Notes: generated by a model from the letters alone, not told the origin. A stretch of 64,000 nt of DNA from Opitutaceae bacterium (GCA_028691845.1 JAQUYL010000008.1:1-64000), one strand, 5' to 3'; positions 44,374 through 55,346 are shown, counted from the first letter of the stretch. Numbers and translations: made by a program.

Positions 44374-46146
44374 TTATTTGTTGGCCCCCTTGGATCCGGG
44401 GCGGGTCAGGCGGAAAAAGGGCTTCCCCCCCGGCGCCTCGCCAGGCTTGGCGGCGGGAGCGGCGGAGACGAAGGGATCGGAGCCGTCGCGGAAACCGGGC
44501 AGTTCCTCGCGCCTCATCTCGAGCTGCCGGACGCGGCCGGATTCAAAGACCTGCTCAACCGTGGCCCCCTCGGCGCTGACCGTCCTCGCCGTGATGAAGA
44601 TGATGAGATTGGTGGTCAAGGCGTTCGTGGAGTCCGAGCGGAAGAGGCGGCCGAGGCCTGGAATGGAGCTGAGCACCGGGACTTTCTTGAATCCCTTCGT
44701 GGACTGCGTCGTGAGCAGGCCGCCGATGCCCATGGTGAACCCGTCCTTGAGCGAAACCTGGGTCTTGGCCTTGCGGGTATCGATGACCGGCACGGGAATT
44801 CCCTTCATGTCGACGTCGCGCGTGGACTGGCTGACCTCGGGCTCAACCGTGAGCTTGATGAAGCCCTGGTTGTTCACCTGGGGCGTGACCCGCAGGATGA
44901 TGCCGATGGGCTTGTAGTCGAAACCGGCCAGCTCCAGGGTGCCGGTCTGCTGGTTGAAGGTATAGCGCGGCAGGGGGCGCTCCGTGCCGACGTTGATCGT
45001 CGCCTCGGTGTTGTTGAGGGTGACGATGGTGGGATTGGAAACGATCTTGGATTTCTGCTGGGCCTGCAGCGCGCTGAGCACGATCTTGAACTGTTCGGCC
45101 GAAAAGACCGCATTGAGGGTGCGGGTGGTGCCCCCGGTGTTGGTCAGGGTCTGGAGGATGCCCAGGGCGCTGCCGATGTCGCTCGTGGTGCCATTCGTCG
45201 AGCTGGAATTGATGTCCATGGAGGTGCCGGTGGTCGAGGTCGCGGTGATGACGCCGTTGGTGGAAGTGACGCTGCTCGTGTTGGTGGGGTTGCTCGTGTT
45301 GGCGGTGCCGAGGGTCTGCGTCGTCCCGGTCGTCGTCTGGTTGTCGAGGGTGTTGCCGCTTTCGAACTCCTGGCCGCGGTTGCGCGTGAATTCCCCGGTT
45401 GGCGTGACGCCCGCGGTGTAGCCCGCCAGCGAACTCCAGTTGACCCCGATGTCCTTCACGTCGCTGTCGGTGACCTCGACGAACTTCGACTCGATCATCA
45501 CCTGATCCGTCGCCTTGTCTAGCGACTCGATGATCGGGCGGATCCGGTTCATGCGCGAGGGCCGCTCGGTGATGACGAGGGCGTTGCTGCGTGCGTCGAT
45601 GACGATCTTGCCCCCCGCCGCGGAATCGACGAGTGCGTCTAGCGTGGGCTTGATGTCGCCCGCCTTGGCGTAGTTGAGGATAAAGACGTCGGTGGCCACC
45701 GGTTCCTGCGTCAGGAATTCGTTGGAGATGATCTTGATGATGTTGCCCTCCTCGGTGAAGGTGTAGTTCACCGGAGTGAGCACGACCTGGAAAATCTGGC
45801 GCCAGGTGACGTCGCGCAGCTTTATCGAGGTCTTGCCGGTGAGCGTGTCGGGCACGACCAGGTTCAGTTCGAAGAGATCGGCGACATTGCGCAGGATCGT
45901 CTTGATGTCCTCGTCGGGAAAGTCGACCGACAGGGTGTCCTTCTCGCGGATGGCGCCGCTGCCTTCCGGCTCGGAGCCCTCGACCTGCACGGCGGGGGGC
46001 TCGGCCGGCTTGGCCGCGGCGGGCGGAGCCGCCTGGTCGGCCGGTTGCGGCTCGGCGGGTGCGGCCTGGGCCGCGACGCGGGCGACAAGTGCGAGGGCAA
46101 AGAATGCGGAGAGTAGAAAACGGGTGCTCATGGAGCGGTTCCTCAT
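44374..46146 (-). CDS. Secretin of a type IV pilus-like system (PilQ / Amuc_1098-like)
   Basis: 590 residues; ATG 46146 overlaps the upstream stop by 4 bases (ATGA) and opens a signal peptide (STRFLLSAFFALALVARVAAQA). An Ala/Pro-rich linker precedes the N-domains: VDFPDEDIKTILRNVADLFE (STN-like), then the NALVITERPSRMNRI ring-building fold. A Thr/Ser/Asn-rich insert spans roughly residues 245-330. The secretin core follows: SNPTIVTLNNTEATINVGTE, GIILRVTPQVNNQGFIKLTV, DGFTMGIGGLLTT and VPVLSSIPGLGRLFR. It forms the outer-membrane channel of a pilus-type machine. It ends the pilM-pilN-pilO-small gene series and precedes the Ig-repeat gene. Confidence 0.9.
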   Translation of the reverse strand: MRNRSMSTRFLLSAFFALALVARVAAQAAPAEPQPADQAAPPAAAKPAEPPAVQVEGSEPEGSGAIREKDTLSVDFPDEDIKTILRNVADLFELNLVVPDTLTGKTSIKLRDVTWRQIFQVVLTPVNYTFTEEGNIIKIISNEFLTQEPVATDVFILNYAKAGDIKPTLDALVDSAAGGKIVIDARSNALVITERPSRMNRIRPIIESLDKATDQVMIESKFVEVTDSDVKDIGVNWSSLAGYTAGVTPTGEFTRNRGQEFESGNTLDNQTTTGTTQTLGTANTSNPTNTSSVTSTNGVITATSTTGTSMDINSSSTNGTTSDIGSALGILQTLTNTGGTTRTLNAVFSAEQFKIVLSALQAQQKSKIVSNPTIVTLNNTEATINVGTERPLPRYTFNQQTGTLELAGFDYKPIGIILRVTPQVNNQGFIKLTVEPEVSQSTRDVDMKGIPVPVIDTRKAKTQVSLKDGFTMGIGGLLTTQSTKGFKKVPVLSSIPGLGRLFRSDSTNALTTNLIIFITARTVSAEGATVEQVFESGRVRQLEMRREELPGFRDGSDPFVSAAPAAKPGEAPGGKPFFRLTRPGSKGANK

Positions 46147-46676
46147 TTGATAGGCCGGGTATATTCCTCGCGATTGAGACGGAGGGTGAAAGTGGTGCGA
46201 TCGATGGCGGTGATTTGAAGCTGATACACGACGCCCTCGTAGGTCAGGGTCAGCGAATCGCCGGCCGTGGTCTTTTTCTCGCCAAAGAACAGGTAGGCTC
46301 TGCTGCCCATGAACACCGCCTTGGGCTTCAGGTTCTTGGCGATAGCCATCAGGATGTCGCGTTCCGTGCGGGGTCCGGCCGCCACGGGGGGAGTGTCGGC
46401 GGCGCCCTCGGTGGCGGGCGCGAGGTCAGCCGGGGCCCGGCTGATGCCGGCCGCGGCCGCCGCCTCGACGAAGCCGGCCGGGTGAAAGGGATCGAGCAGT
46501 TTCGCAGCCGGGACCATCTCCTTCGGCGCGAGCATTTGCTTCGCGGCGTCGATCCGGGCCTGCCGCATGGCGGGCGTGACCACGGAGGGCGCGGCCTCCG
46601 GCTCGGCGGCGGCCAGCCGCACAGCGGCCGTCAGGGCGACGGTGAGAAGCAGGGCAGTGAGGGTATGCGGGCTCAT
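46143..46676 (-). CDS. Small periplasmic pilus-system protein (PilP-position)
   Basis: 177 residues from ATG 46676, which overlaps the stop of the PilO-like gene by 4 bases; a longer upstream frame is not real. The first 24 residues form a signal peptide (SPHTLTALLLTVALTAAVRLAAA). An Ala-rich middle leads to a compact C-terminal domain (AKNLKPKAVFMGSRAYLFFG, then SLTLTYEGVVYQLQITAID). Its place between the PilO-like protein and the secretin corresponds to PilP, the lipoprotein that links inner complex to secretin, but it has no lipobox and sequence likeness to PilP is weak. In Akkermansia the equivalent slot holds Amuc_1099; equivalence is inferred from order. Confidence 0.6.
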   Translation of the reverse strand: MSPHTLTALLLTVALTAAVRLAAAEPEAAPSVVTPAMRQARIDAAKQMLAPKEMVPAAKLLDPFHPAGFVEAAAAAGISRAPADLAPATEGAADTPPVAAGPRTERDILMAIAKNLKPKAVFMGSRAYLFFGEKKTTAGDSLTLTYEGVVYQLQITAIDRTTFTLRLNREEYTRPIK

Positions 46677-47257
46677 GGCTGACCGAGAAATTCGAGCGAG
46701 ATGTTCACGGAAATCCGGTCGGTGGCGGGGGCCCCGTCGCTCCCGCCCCCGAGCACCTTGCTCAAGGCGACCGTGTTGAACCGGCAGAACAACGGCCCGT
46801 TTTCCAGGCGTTGGATGAAGTTGAAAACCTGTGTGAAGCCGCCCTCGGCCGTCACGGTGAATGGCACGCCGATGAAGGCGGTTTTGGGCGCGCCCTTGGC
46901 AGGGGCGGACACGGCCCCCGGCCGGGCGTCGACCAGCTTGACCCCGGTCTCGGCCTCCAGCTTGTAGAAATACTGGAGATTGGTGGCGAGCTCCCCGGCC
47001 CGGACGACCCGTGACTCGAGCTCCTTGCCGGCAGCCTGCAACGCCGAGACCTGATCGGGCAGGCTGGCCGAATTCCTGACGTTCGAGAGGATCTTCGCCG
47101 CCTCCCCGGCCCTCTGCACGTTGAGCTGCTGGGTCGTCGTGATCTTGTCGCTGCGAAAGTAGAACAGCACGCCGCAGGCCACGGCCACGGCGCCGCACGC
47201 AAACCCGATGGGCTGTTTCTTGATCAGGGCGAGAATGTCTTCACCGGTGAGGGCCAT
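46673..47257 (-). CDS. PilO-like inner-membrane alignment-complex protein
   Basis: 194 residues. A short cytoplasmic N-terminus, one transmembrane helix (IGFACGAVAVACGVLFYF, about 17-34), a helical stretch (VQRAGEAAKILSNVR, ELESRVVRAGELATNLQYFY) and a C-terminal ferredoxin-like fold (IGVPFTVTAEGGFTQVFNFI, ISVNISLEFLG) follow the PilO/GspM plan. It lies 2 bases after the PilN-like gene and overlaps the next gene by 4 bases. In the Akkermansia pilus-associated locus the protein with this topology is Amuc_1100; this one is shorter. Confidence 0.65.
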   Translation of the reverse strand: MALTGEDILALIKKQPIGFACGAVAVACGVLFYFRSDKITTTQQLNVQRAGEAAKILSNVRNSASLPDQVSALQAAGKELESRVVRAGELATNLQYFYKLEAETGVKLVDARPGAVSAPAKGAPKTAFIGVPFTVTAEGGFTQVFNFIQRLENGPLFCRFNTVALSKVLGGGSDGAPATDRISVNISLEFLGQP

Positions 47258-47259
47258 GG

Positions 47260-47913
47260 CTATTTCTTCTGCTCCTTCCCTTCGGTTTTGAAACGCATCA
47301 CGATCTCAAAGGTCAGGAATCCGCTCTTGGGATCCTTCGCCAGGTTCGTGAGGTTGATCTGGTCAAATGCCGCGGCCAGCCGCGGGTGGGAGTGCAGCGT
47401 GTCAATGAAGCGCGCCGCAATGCCGCTGGCCTGGTCGGCGGAGCCGGCAATGGCGCCGCGGAGGACGGCCAAGGCATTGCTGGAAGAACCGGCCGGGTTG
47501 GTCCGCAGATCAAACAAATCGATGGCGACCTCCTTCGGGATGACCTGCCCCAGCAGCACAATGAACTCGGTGGGGCCGAATTTCTGGCGGATAAACGCCG
47601 CGGCTTCCTGCAGCTTCTGGTCCTCCTCGACGAAGACTTTGGAGAGACGGAGGGCCTCGGTGTTCTGCTTCGCATTGCTGTCGATCTGGCTCTGGGCCTC
47701 GGCGATCTGCTCGTTCAGGCTGTAGATGTCGTATTCGCGGAAGCCGACACAGAACACCAGACTCGCGGCCACGACGATCGCCGCGGTGTTGACGAAGAAG
47801 GCGGTGCGGATGACCTTGGTGTCCGGCAACTGCTCATAGTTGCGGAAGTTCGGGTGCCAGGGAGGTATGACCTCCGGCTGGGCGTCACTCTTTTTTCGGG
47901 GCAGCTGCAGCAT
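47260..47913 (-). CDS. PilN-like inner-membrane protein
   Basis: 217 residues from ATG 47913. The cytoplasmic N-terminus (about 1-40) is followed by a transmembrane helix (FFVNTAAIVVAASLVFCVGF, about 43-62), a coiled-coil segment (LNEQIAEAQSQIDSNAKQNT to VFVEEDQKLQEAAAFIRQK) and a C-terminal domain ending in GFLTFEIVMRFK. This is the PilN plan, in which the N-terminus docks on PilM. The start lies inside the end of pilM (29-base overlap), implying coupled translation. Confidence 0.65.
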   Translation of the reverse strand: MLQLPRKKSDAQPEVIPPWHPNFRNYEQLPDTKVIRTAFFVNTAAIVVAASLVFCVGFREYDIYSLNEQIAEAQSQIDSNAKQNTEALRLSKVFVEEDQKLQEAAAFIRQKFGPTEFIVLLGQVIPKEVAIDLFDLRTNPAGSSSNALAVLRGAIAGSADQASGIAARFIDTLHSHPRLAAAFDQINLTNLAKDPKSGFLTFEIVMRFKTEGKEQKK

Positions 47914-48922
47914 GGGGGGAAGAAGCCAGGAGGGAGAGCAACCCGAGCCAGCGTTCATTCAGCTGGCTGGTTTGCACGCCGTCGGCGAACTTGATATTGA
48001 GCGATTCGAGCCAGGGCAGAAAATCCATTTTCAACGGCGTCACCCCGAGGGCGCCCGCGATCGTCGCGCTCAGCCAGCCCAGGTTGACCGGTAGCTGCGA
48101 GCAATGCACGTGCGCGATGGATTGGCCGGTTTGCACCTCGTAAAAACCGATGGAGGACTGCAATTCCTTGAGCAGCTTTTTGATCAACTGGCCGCCCATG
48201 CCGGTGAAATCAAAGGTGTTCGAATAAAACAGCTTTTGGGCCGACTCCTCGTCCTTGAGGCCGAGTTCCTTCTGCACCACCGGAATCATCTCCCCCACTC
48301 CGGTGGCGATGGGTCTCGTGACATCCACGCCGTCGGCATTCAGGATGAAGCTGTGGGTGCTCTGATCGCTGATCTCCAGCATCAGCACCGGCTCCTTCGT
48401 CTGCTTGAATTTGAGATAGTTGATCAGCCCCCCGAACATGGCCACCGTGGTAAGCTCGAGCCTCTCGGGATAGATGGATGCTTCGAGGAGCTGATCCTGC
48501 GCCGACAGAATGTCATCAGACGGCAGGCCGCAAAACAGCGCCTCCTTCTGCATCCTGGCAGGATCCATCTCCGAGCCATCGGCGGGATTGAGCACCTTCA
48601 TCGTGTATTTCTCCGGATCGATGCGGAAAGTCTGGGAGAAAATTTCGTTGAGGTAGGCGGGATCCTTGGCGCGCTTCGGATCGAGGCTGTGCCTGCGTAC
48701 CACACGCTTGGGGGGGTAAATTCCGCAAATGGCGCGGGCGTAGCCACCCTTGCTGCCCTGCAGCGTTTTTATCACGCCGGCAAACGCCTCTTTGTCCCCC
48801 GTCGGTATGTCATTTATCTCCTCAATGAGCGTGGTCGAGTCCACAGCGGAGTGGCGGGCCAGAAAAATCGTCTGTTCGCCTTGGTCGATGACATACCCCT
48901 TAGTTTTTGCCGAGAAGAGCAT
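47885..48922 (-). CDS. pilM: PilM-like cytoplasmic actin-fold protein (Amuc_1101-like)
   Basis: 345 residues, no signal peptide or membrane helix. The fold resembles PilM/FtsA: an N-terminal strand (GYVIDQGEQTIFLARHSAVD), a middle strand pair (EPVLMLEISDQSTHSFILNA) that would be the phosphate-binding region, and a GVGEMIPVVQKELGLKDEES helix. The conserved actin-like residues are weak, as in the Verrucomicrobiota PilM-like proteins. It begins an operon read leftward through pilN, pilO, a small protein and the secretin, the usual alignment complex of type IV pili. The 190 bases upstream hold the likely promoter; nothing decisive is seen there. Confidence 0.75.
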   Translation of the reverse strand: MLFSAKTKGYVIDQGEQTIFLARHSAVDSTTLIEEINDIPTGDKEAFAGVIKTLQGSKGGYARAICGIYPPKRVVRRHSLDPKRAKDPAYLNEIFSQTFRIDPEKYTMKVLNPADGSEMDPARMQKEALFCGLPSDDILSAQDQLLEASIYPERLELTTVAMFGGLINYLKFKQTKEPVLMLEISDQSTHSFILNADGVDVTRPIATGVGEMIPVVQKELGLKDEESAQKLFYSNTFDFTGMGGQLIKKLLKELQSSIGFYEVQTGQSIAHVHCSQLPVNLGWLSATIAGALGVTPLKMDFLPWLESLNIKFADGVQTSQLNERWLGLLSLLASSPHAAAAPKKE

Positions 48923-49141
48923 GAGGGAAACTACGGATTGGGTGCTAGGTGAGCATTAACCGCCGCGACGCGTTCAAACTTACATCGCGCACATAAAAGC
49001 TGAACCATCGGATTTACACAGATGGCTATATCTCAACTCCTTGTTTCCTGACAAGACCAAAAACCTGGGAGCGCCGTTATAAATCGCGGATTCCCAAGTT
49101 CTTTACAGCCGTTTTGTGCAAACGGGCGCCTCCACGAAAAA

Positions 49142-49172
49142 CAAAAAACCCGCCGCTTGTTTCGCAGCGGGT
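49142..49172 (-). terminator. Rho-independent terminator after the small ribosomal protein gene
   Basis: Minus strand: ACCCGCTGC (49172-49164) pairs with GCGGCGGGT (49156-49148) including one G-T pair, then TTTTTTGT. It sits about 37 bases after the 33-residue reading frame. Confidence 0.85.
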
Positions 49173-49208
49173 CGCCAACACCCCAGCGTTTCTGCGCCGG
49201 TTACGGGC

Positions 49209-49310
49209 CTACTTCTGCCATGTACGCTTCTTGTGGCGGTTCGACTTCAAGCGCTTTCTGCGCTTGTGTTTGTTCATCTGGAGACGGCGTTTCTTCTTAA
49301 GGTTGCCCAT
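49209..49310 (-). CDS. AURKAIP1/COX24-domain small ribosomal protein (33 residues)
   Basis: A tiny, very basic protein: [19 protein letters not shown], then [14 protein letters not shown] and TAG. The [24 protein letters not shown] pattern is that of the bacterial AURKAIP1/COX24 (mS38-like) proteins, which bind the small ribosomal subunit, known mainly from Bacteroidota and related phyla. ATG is at 49308-49310 with purine-rich sequence upstream on the minus strand, and a strong terminator follows. It is easily missed by gene finders because of its size. It lies upstream of rpsT only in map order; each has its own terminator. Confidence 0.82.
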   Translation of the reverse strand: MGNLKKKRRLQMNKHKRRKRLKSNRHKKRTWQK

Positions 49311-49558
49311 AATTATTGGTCAGTTGCTTCGGCGGAAACCTGCTGTGCGCACGCGCCGGTGTAAAGCATTTTCCCGAGATCGCCTCCTCCGCTCAAACCT
49401 CGCGCCATTCTCCGGCGCCGGCTGAACGCAGATCGTCCGGCGGCAGACAATCCTTCATCCGTCGACAGGCGGGGCGATCGGCCGCCGGCACCGAAAATCT
49501 CCCGGGAAAGTGATCCTACCCGCCCCTGGCGGCGGGAACTCCGGCAGACTCCAGCGAC

Positions 49559-49590
49559 AAAAAGCCCCGCGGGCGGAAGGCCGGCGGGGC
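49559..49590 (-). terminator. Rho-independent terminator of rpsT
   Basis: Minus strand: GCCCCGC (49590-49584) pairs with GCGGGGC (49570-49564) around an inner GC-rich pairing, followed by TTTTTGTC. It lies 25 bases after the rpsT stop. Confidence 0.85.
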
Positions 49591-49614
49591 GGGGACAAAG
49601 GGAATGGTGTGCGC

Positions 49615-49878
49615 TTATTTCTTGGCGAAAATATATTTCGCGACCTGCGATTTCCGGCGCGCCGCCGTGTTGCGGTGGATCACCCCGGACTTGACCGCCT
49701 TGTCCAGAGCCGAGCTGAATGCGCTGGCCGCCGTGCGCGCCACCTCGGCGTTGCCGGCGGCGCCGGCTGTTTCCACGTTTTTGGCGAGGGTCTTGAGGCG
49801 GGTCTTGGTGCCTTTGTTGCGCGCAGCCTGGCGGATGGACTTGCGAGCGTTCTTCGTCGCGGATTTCGTATTGGCCAT
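49615..49878 (-). CDS. rpsT: Small ribosomal subunit protein bS20
   Basis: 87 residues of typical length: MANTKSATKNARKSIRQAA at the N-terminus, then a helical region with KTRLKTLAKNVE, and the conserved C-terminal block KAVKSGVIHRNTAARRKSQVAKY. The protein binds 16S rRNA early in assembly. It is monocistronic with its own terminator. A TTGACT hexamer on the minus strand at about 49928 may be its -35 element; the -10 is not clear. The gap 49879-50163 holds nothing else recognisable. Confidence 0.95.
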   Translation of the reverse strand: MANTKSATKNARKSIRQAARNKGTKTRLKTLAKNVETAGAAGNAEVARTAASAFSSALDKAVKSGVIHRNTAARRKSQVAKYIFAKK

Positions 49879-50163
49879 GAGATTAGATGGAGAGGGGCGA
49901 AAGACCCAAAATCCTTGCGGCGAGTCAAGAGCTTTCTCCCCCGGTGCCCCGCCCGGGGATTTTTCCGCCCCCCTACCGCCCCGGGTTTTGCCCCTGAAGA
50001 ATCAGAAGGAACCGCAGCGGCCGCCCGGGGCGCATCCCGGGATCGCGCGGAGCGGATCAAGGCACGAATTTCCGTCCAGGCCAATTGCTTCGCTTGATCC
50101 GGAGCCGGGAAAAGGAACTCGCAACGTCCTGTCACCTCGTCCAGCTTTGATTGCTAATCGATT

Positions 50164-50856
50164 GTGACTTCCGGCTTCTCCGATCCTCCCATCAGAATTC
50201 TTGTGGTCGACAACAGCGAACTCGTTCGCGCCGGCCTCAAGACCCTGCTGGCCGACCGCTTGGACGGCCGGGAATTTACCGTGGTGAGCGAGGCGGATAC
50301 AGTGGCGGCCGCCATCACCGCCGCCGACCGCTTCGAGCCGGATGTGGTGCTCGTCGATGTCCGCCTGCCCGACGGATCGGGTTTTACCGCCTGCCGTGAA
50401 ATCCTGACCCGCCGCCCGCAGACACGCGTGGTCGTCCTTACCTCGTTCATCGACAATCAGCTCATTCACGAAGCCATGCGCAGCGGCGTCCACGGCTACT
50501 TGCTCAAGGATATCAAAATCCAGAACCTGCGCCAGGCCCTCACCGAGGTGGCGGGAGGCCGGCACGTGTTCGATCCCACGGCGAGCACGCAATTGCTGAA
50601 TCTCGTGCGCGCGGGCGGGCCGCACCCCGAAGCGGACCGGGTCGAGCTCCTTTCCCCACAGGAGCGCCGGGTGCTCGCGCTGGTCGCCGAAGGCAAGACC
50701 AACAAGGAAATCGCCGCACAGATGAAGCTGAGCGACAAGACGGTCAAAAACTATCTGAGCCGGGCTTTTGAAAAGCTGCACATTACGCGCCGGGCGCAGG
50801 CTGCCGTTATTTTCGCCGGACATAAATCCCGTTCCGACCGGCTCCCGGCCGCATAG
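50164..50856 (+). CDS. NarL/LuxR-type response regulator
   Basis: 230 residues from GTG 50164. Receiver domain at about 10-130: acidic pair in ILVVDNSELVRAG (only one Asp plus Asn), phosphoacceptor Asp in VVLVDVRLPDGSGF, Thr/Ser in VVVLTSFID and Lys in YLLKDIKIQNL. The C-terminal LuxR helix-turn-helix is complete (LSPQERRVLALVAEGKTNKE, IAAQMKLSDKTVKNYLSR). The replacement of the usual second acidic residue by Asn before SELVRAG is also seen in DevR-like regulators. No sensor kinase adjoins, so its signal is unknown. Confidence 0.9.
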   Translation: MTSGFSDPPIRILVVDNSELVRAGLKTLLADRLDGREFTVVSEADTVAAAITAADRFEPDVVLVDVRLPDGSGFTACREILTRRPQTRVVVLTSFIDNQLIHEAMRSGVHGYLLKDIKIQNLRQALTEVAGGRHVFDPTASTQLLNLVRAGGPHPEADRVELLSPQERRVLALVAEGKTNKEIAAQMKLSDKTVKNYLSRAFEKLHITRRAQAAVIFAGHKSRSDRLPAA

Positions 50857-50885
50857 CCGGCCGCCAGTCGCCCCCCTCTGCAGTG

Positions 50886-50917
50886 AAAAGCGCGCGGCCT
50901 CCGGGGAGATCGCGCGC
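50886..50917 (-). terminator. Terminator downstream of RNase P RNA
   Basis: Minus strand: GCGCGCG (50917-50911) pairs with CGCGCGC (50896-50890), inner loop GC-rich, then CTTTTCACTG. It lies 22 bases beyond the RNA's P1 stem. Confidence 0.75.
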
Positions 50918-50938
50918 CTTTCTGAAAGATCTTAGCTT

Positions 50939-51373
50939 CGGAGCCGATAAGCCGGATTCTGTCTCCCGCCGGAGCGGGAGGGCCTTCATTTCTCTCAGGT
51001 CCGCCGAGGCGGACCAGTCGCGCCGGGCGATGCGGTTGTCCGCACCTGCGACCGGCGGGATGCGACTTACCCGGGACTATCCGGCGGGCCGCCGAGTCCC
51101 CTATTCAGTCTTGCACCGGATTGGGTTTTTCGTGCCGCCGCCGTTGCCGGTCGGCGCGGTGGGCTCTTGCTCCACCTTTTCACCCTTGCCCCGCAGTTGC
51201 CCGCGGGGCGGTTTGTTTTCTGTGACACTGTCCGTCACGGCGCCTTGACGCGCCGTGCCCCCTCTTTCGATGGGAATCCTGCCCTCTGGTGTCCGGACTT
51301 TCCTCTCCGTTCGAAGAGCGCGGCTTTACCCGCGCATGGCTGGGTCAAAGAACAGAGCGAAGACCTGGCTCCG
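50939..51373 (-). ncRNA. rnpB: RNase P RNA, bacterial type A
   Basis: The catalytic RNA that trims the 5' leader of tRNA precursors. On the minus strand the universal 5' P4 region GAGGAAAGTCCGGAC occurs near 51306-51292, followed by ACCAGAGGGCAGGATTCCC, and the universal 3' block ACAGAATCCGGCTTATC at about 50962-50946. Helix P1 is closed by CGGAGCC (51373-51367) and GGCTCCG (50945-50939), which fixes both ends and gives about 435 bases. The zinc-ribbon gene immediately upstream (stop at 51377) is a frequent neighbour of rnpB in bacteria. A GC-rich terminator follows. Confidence 0.93.
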
Positions 51374-51376
51374 AAA

Positions 51377-52084
51377 CTAAGACTCCCAATAGACCACGCG
51401 ACTGCATTGGTCGCAAGTGGTAACTTCATTTGCCTTTCGGGCTTCCATTTCCACGTTGGCTGATACCTTCAGGTGGCAACCACCGCACCGGTAATCGTTT
51501 ATGGGCACACACACCGGCAGGCCCGGTTTGCGGGCCAGCCGGTCGTAAAGTTTCAGCAGTGACTCCGGCACCTCCGTTCTCGCGGCGGACACGGCCGCTT
51601 GGGCCGCCTTTGCCTCCGTCTGAAAAACCGTCTCGCGCTCCCGCAAAACACGAATGCGCTCCTCGTGCCCGGCGATATTGTTCTTCAACACGGCCTCGGC
51701 GGCGGCAAAGCGCTGCTTCGCCTCGTCGATGGCATACATCACCTTCAGCTCCTCCTCCTCCAGCGCAACGATGCCCGCCATGGTCGTCTCGATCTGGTGC
51801 GTCAGCGCCTGATATTCGTCGTTTTTGCGCACTTCCATCTGCTGCGTCTTGTAGCGGGCCACCTGCTCCTCCGCGCTCTGTATGTCGGTCTCCAGCAGTT
51901 TCTTTTTTGCTTCAAGTTCCTTCATCTCCACCTTGGCCGCTTCGATGGCGGCGCGCTCGGCGGCGATTTTCTGCTCAACCGCCGCCAAATCGCGCGGCAC
52001 CGCCTTGAGCTGGCTTTCCGTTGCCAGGAGATGCTGGTCCCTCTCCTGTAACACGAGCAGTTTGTCCAATCCCATTACGGCCAT
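51377..52084 (-). CDS. Coiled-coil C4-type zinc-ribbon protein
   Basis: About 235 residues from ATG 52084; ATG 52075 is also possible. Residues about 5-175 form a long antiparallel coiled coil (LATESQLKAVPRDLAAVEQK, AKVEMKELEAKKKLLETDIQ, and so on) resembling chlamydial CT398/CdsZ and Helicobacter HP0958. The C-terminus has a zinc ribbon with two Cys pairs (YRCGGCHLKV and TTCDQCSRVVYW). Functions proposed for the family include a chaperone or RNA-binding role in secretion or flagella; none is shown here. It lies only 3 bases before the 5' end of rnpB. Confidence 0.85.
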   Translation of the reverse strand: MAVMGLDKLLVLQERDQHLLATESQLKAVPRDLAAVEQKIAAERAAIEAAKVEMKELEAKKKLLETDIQSAEEQVARYKTQQMEVRKNDEYQALTHQIETTMAGIVALEEEELKVMYAIDEAKQRFAAAEAVLKNNIAGHEERIRVLRERETVFQTEAKAAQAAVSAARTEVPESLLKLYDRLARKPGLPVCVPINDYRCGGCHLKVSANVEMEARKANEVTTCDQCSRVVYWES

Positions 52085-52165
52085 GGCCTCACTCTGCGGC
52101 CCAGGGGCCGCCGCGGTCAACGGAAAGTTTCCGGTCGGAACGGCTGCCGCCGGCCGCCGCGAGGC

Positions 52166-52582
52166 TCAGATATAGTACATCGCCTCGGCCGCCTTCGTGG
52201 TCAGCTTGTCGAGGGTCACGCTTTTTACCCCCGCCTCGAATTCCGCCTCCAGGCTCCGCCACACCTCGCGCACGCGCCGGCCCGACTGGCCGCCGCCGAG
52301 ATCCTCCGGCAAATCCAGGATCCCGCCGTCGATCAGCTTCATGATATCGTACACCGAGATGTCTTCCGGCGGCCGGGCAAGGGCGTAGCCGCCCTGCTTG
52401 CCCCGCCGCGCCGTGACCAGATCGCCGTTCCTCATCTCATTCAAAATCTGCCCCAAATAGTTGACGGGGACCTCTTCCATTCGAGCCAAATCCTCGATAC
52501 GCAGCAATTCCTCGCTGTCATAGCGCTTCGCCAACTGGGCCAGCACGCGGCAGGCATAATCGACTCGATTTGAAAGTTTCAA
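52166..52582 (-). CDS. Rrf2-family transcriptional regulator
   Basis: 138 residues. The winged helix is typical: MKLSNRVDYACRVLAQLAKR, IEDLARMEEVPVNYLGQILN and ARRGKQGGYALARPPEDISV. The only cysteine is Cys11; the three-Cys cluster motif of IscR/NsrR is absent, so it is more likely a CymR-type, cluster-free regulator. It is divergent from gyrB; the 129-base spacer has AT-rich sequence upstream of gyrB and an imperfect inverted repeat (ccagtt...ggctgg) that could be its own operator. Confidence 0.88.
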   Translation of the reverse strand: MKLSNRVDYACRVLAQLAKRYDSEELLRIEDLARMEEVPVNYLGQILNEMRNGDLVTARRGKQGGYALARPPEDISVYDIMKLIDGGILDLPEDLGGGQSGRRVREVWRSLEAEFEAGVKSVTLDKLTTKAAEAMYYI

Positions 52583-52699
52583 TCCATCAGCCAGTTAGCG
52601 CATATTCTTTGGCTGGCAACTAAAAAACACAAATAGGGCGATTTTCGTCCAGAATAGCGTTGTCCAAACCGTCGTTTTACGTAATGGTTTAGCTTTTAA

Positions 52700-55228
<2,529 letters not shown>

Positions 55229-55237
55229 AAGGAAGGA

Positions 55238-55340
55238 GCGAGCAGTGGGCGGCGTGTAGCAGGCATATCTGCACGACGATCCCCGCCGCATCCGCCGCCC
55301 GGTCCCCTCCTCGCCACCCACTGCCCGCCACCACCCGCTT
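55238..55340. repeat. Short intergenic repeat between gyrB and gyrA, copy A
   Basis: Left part gagcagtgggcggcgtgtag (about 55240-55260) and right part ctcctcgccacc (about 55311-55322) recur in the same order at 62616-62700. The two ends are imperfect inverted repeats of each other. The middle parts differ. It resembles a small MITE- or REP-type element. Confidence 0.5.
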
Positions 55341-55346
55341 TTAGAA

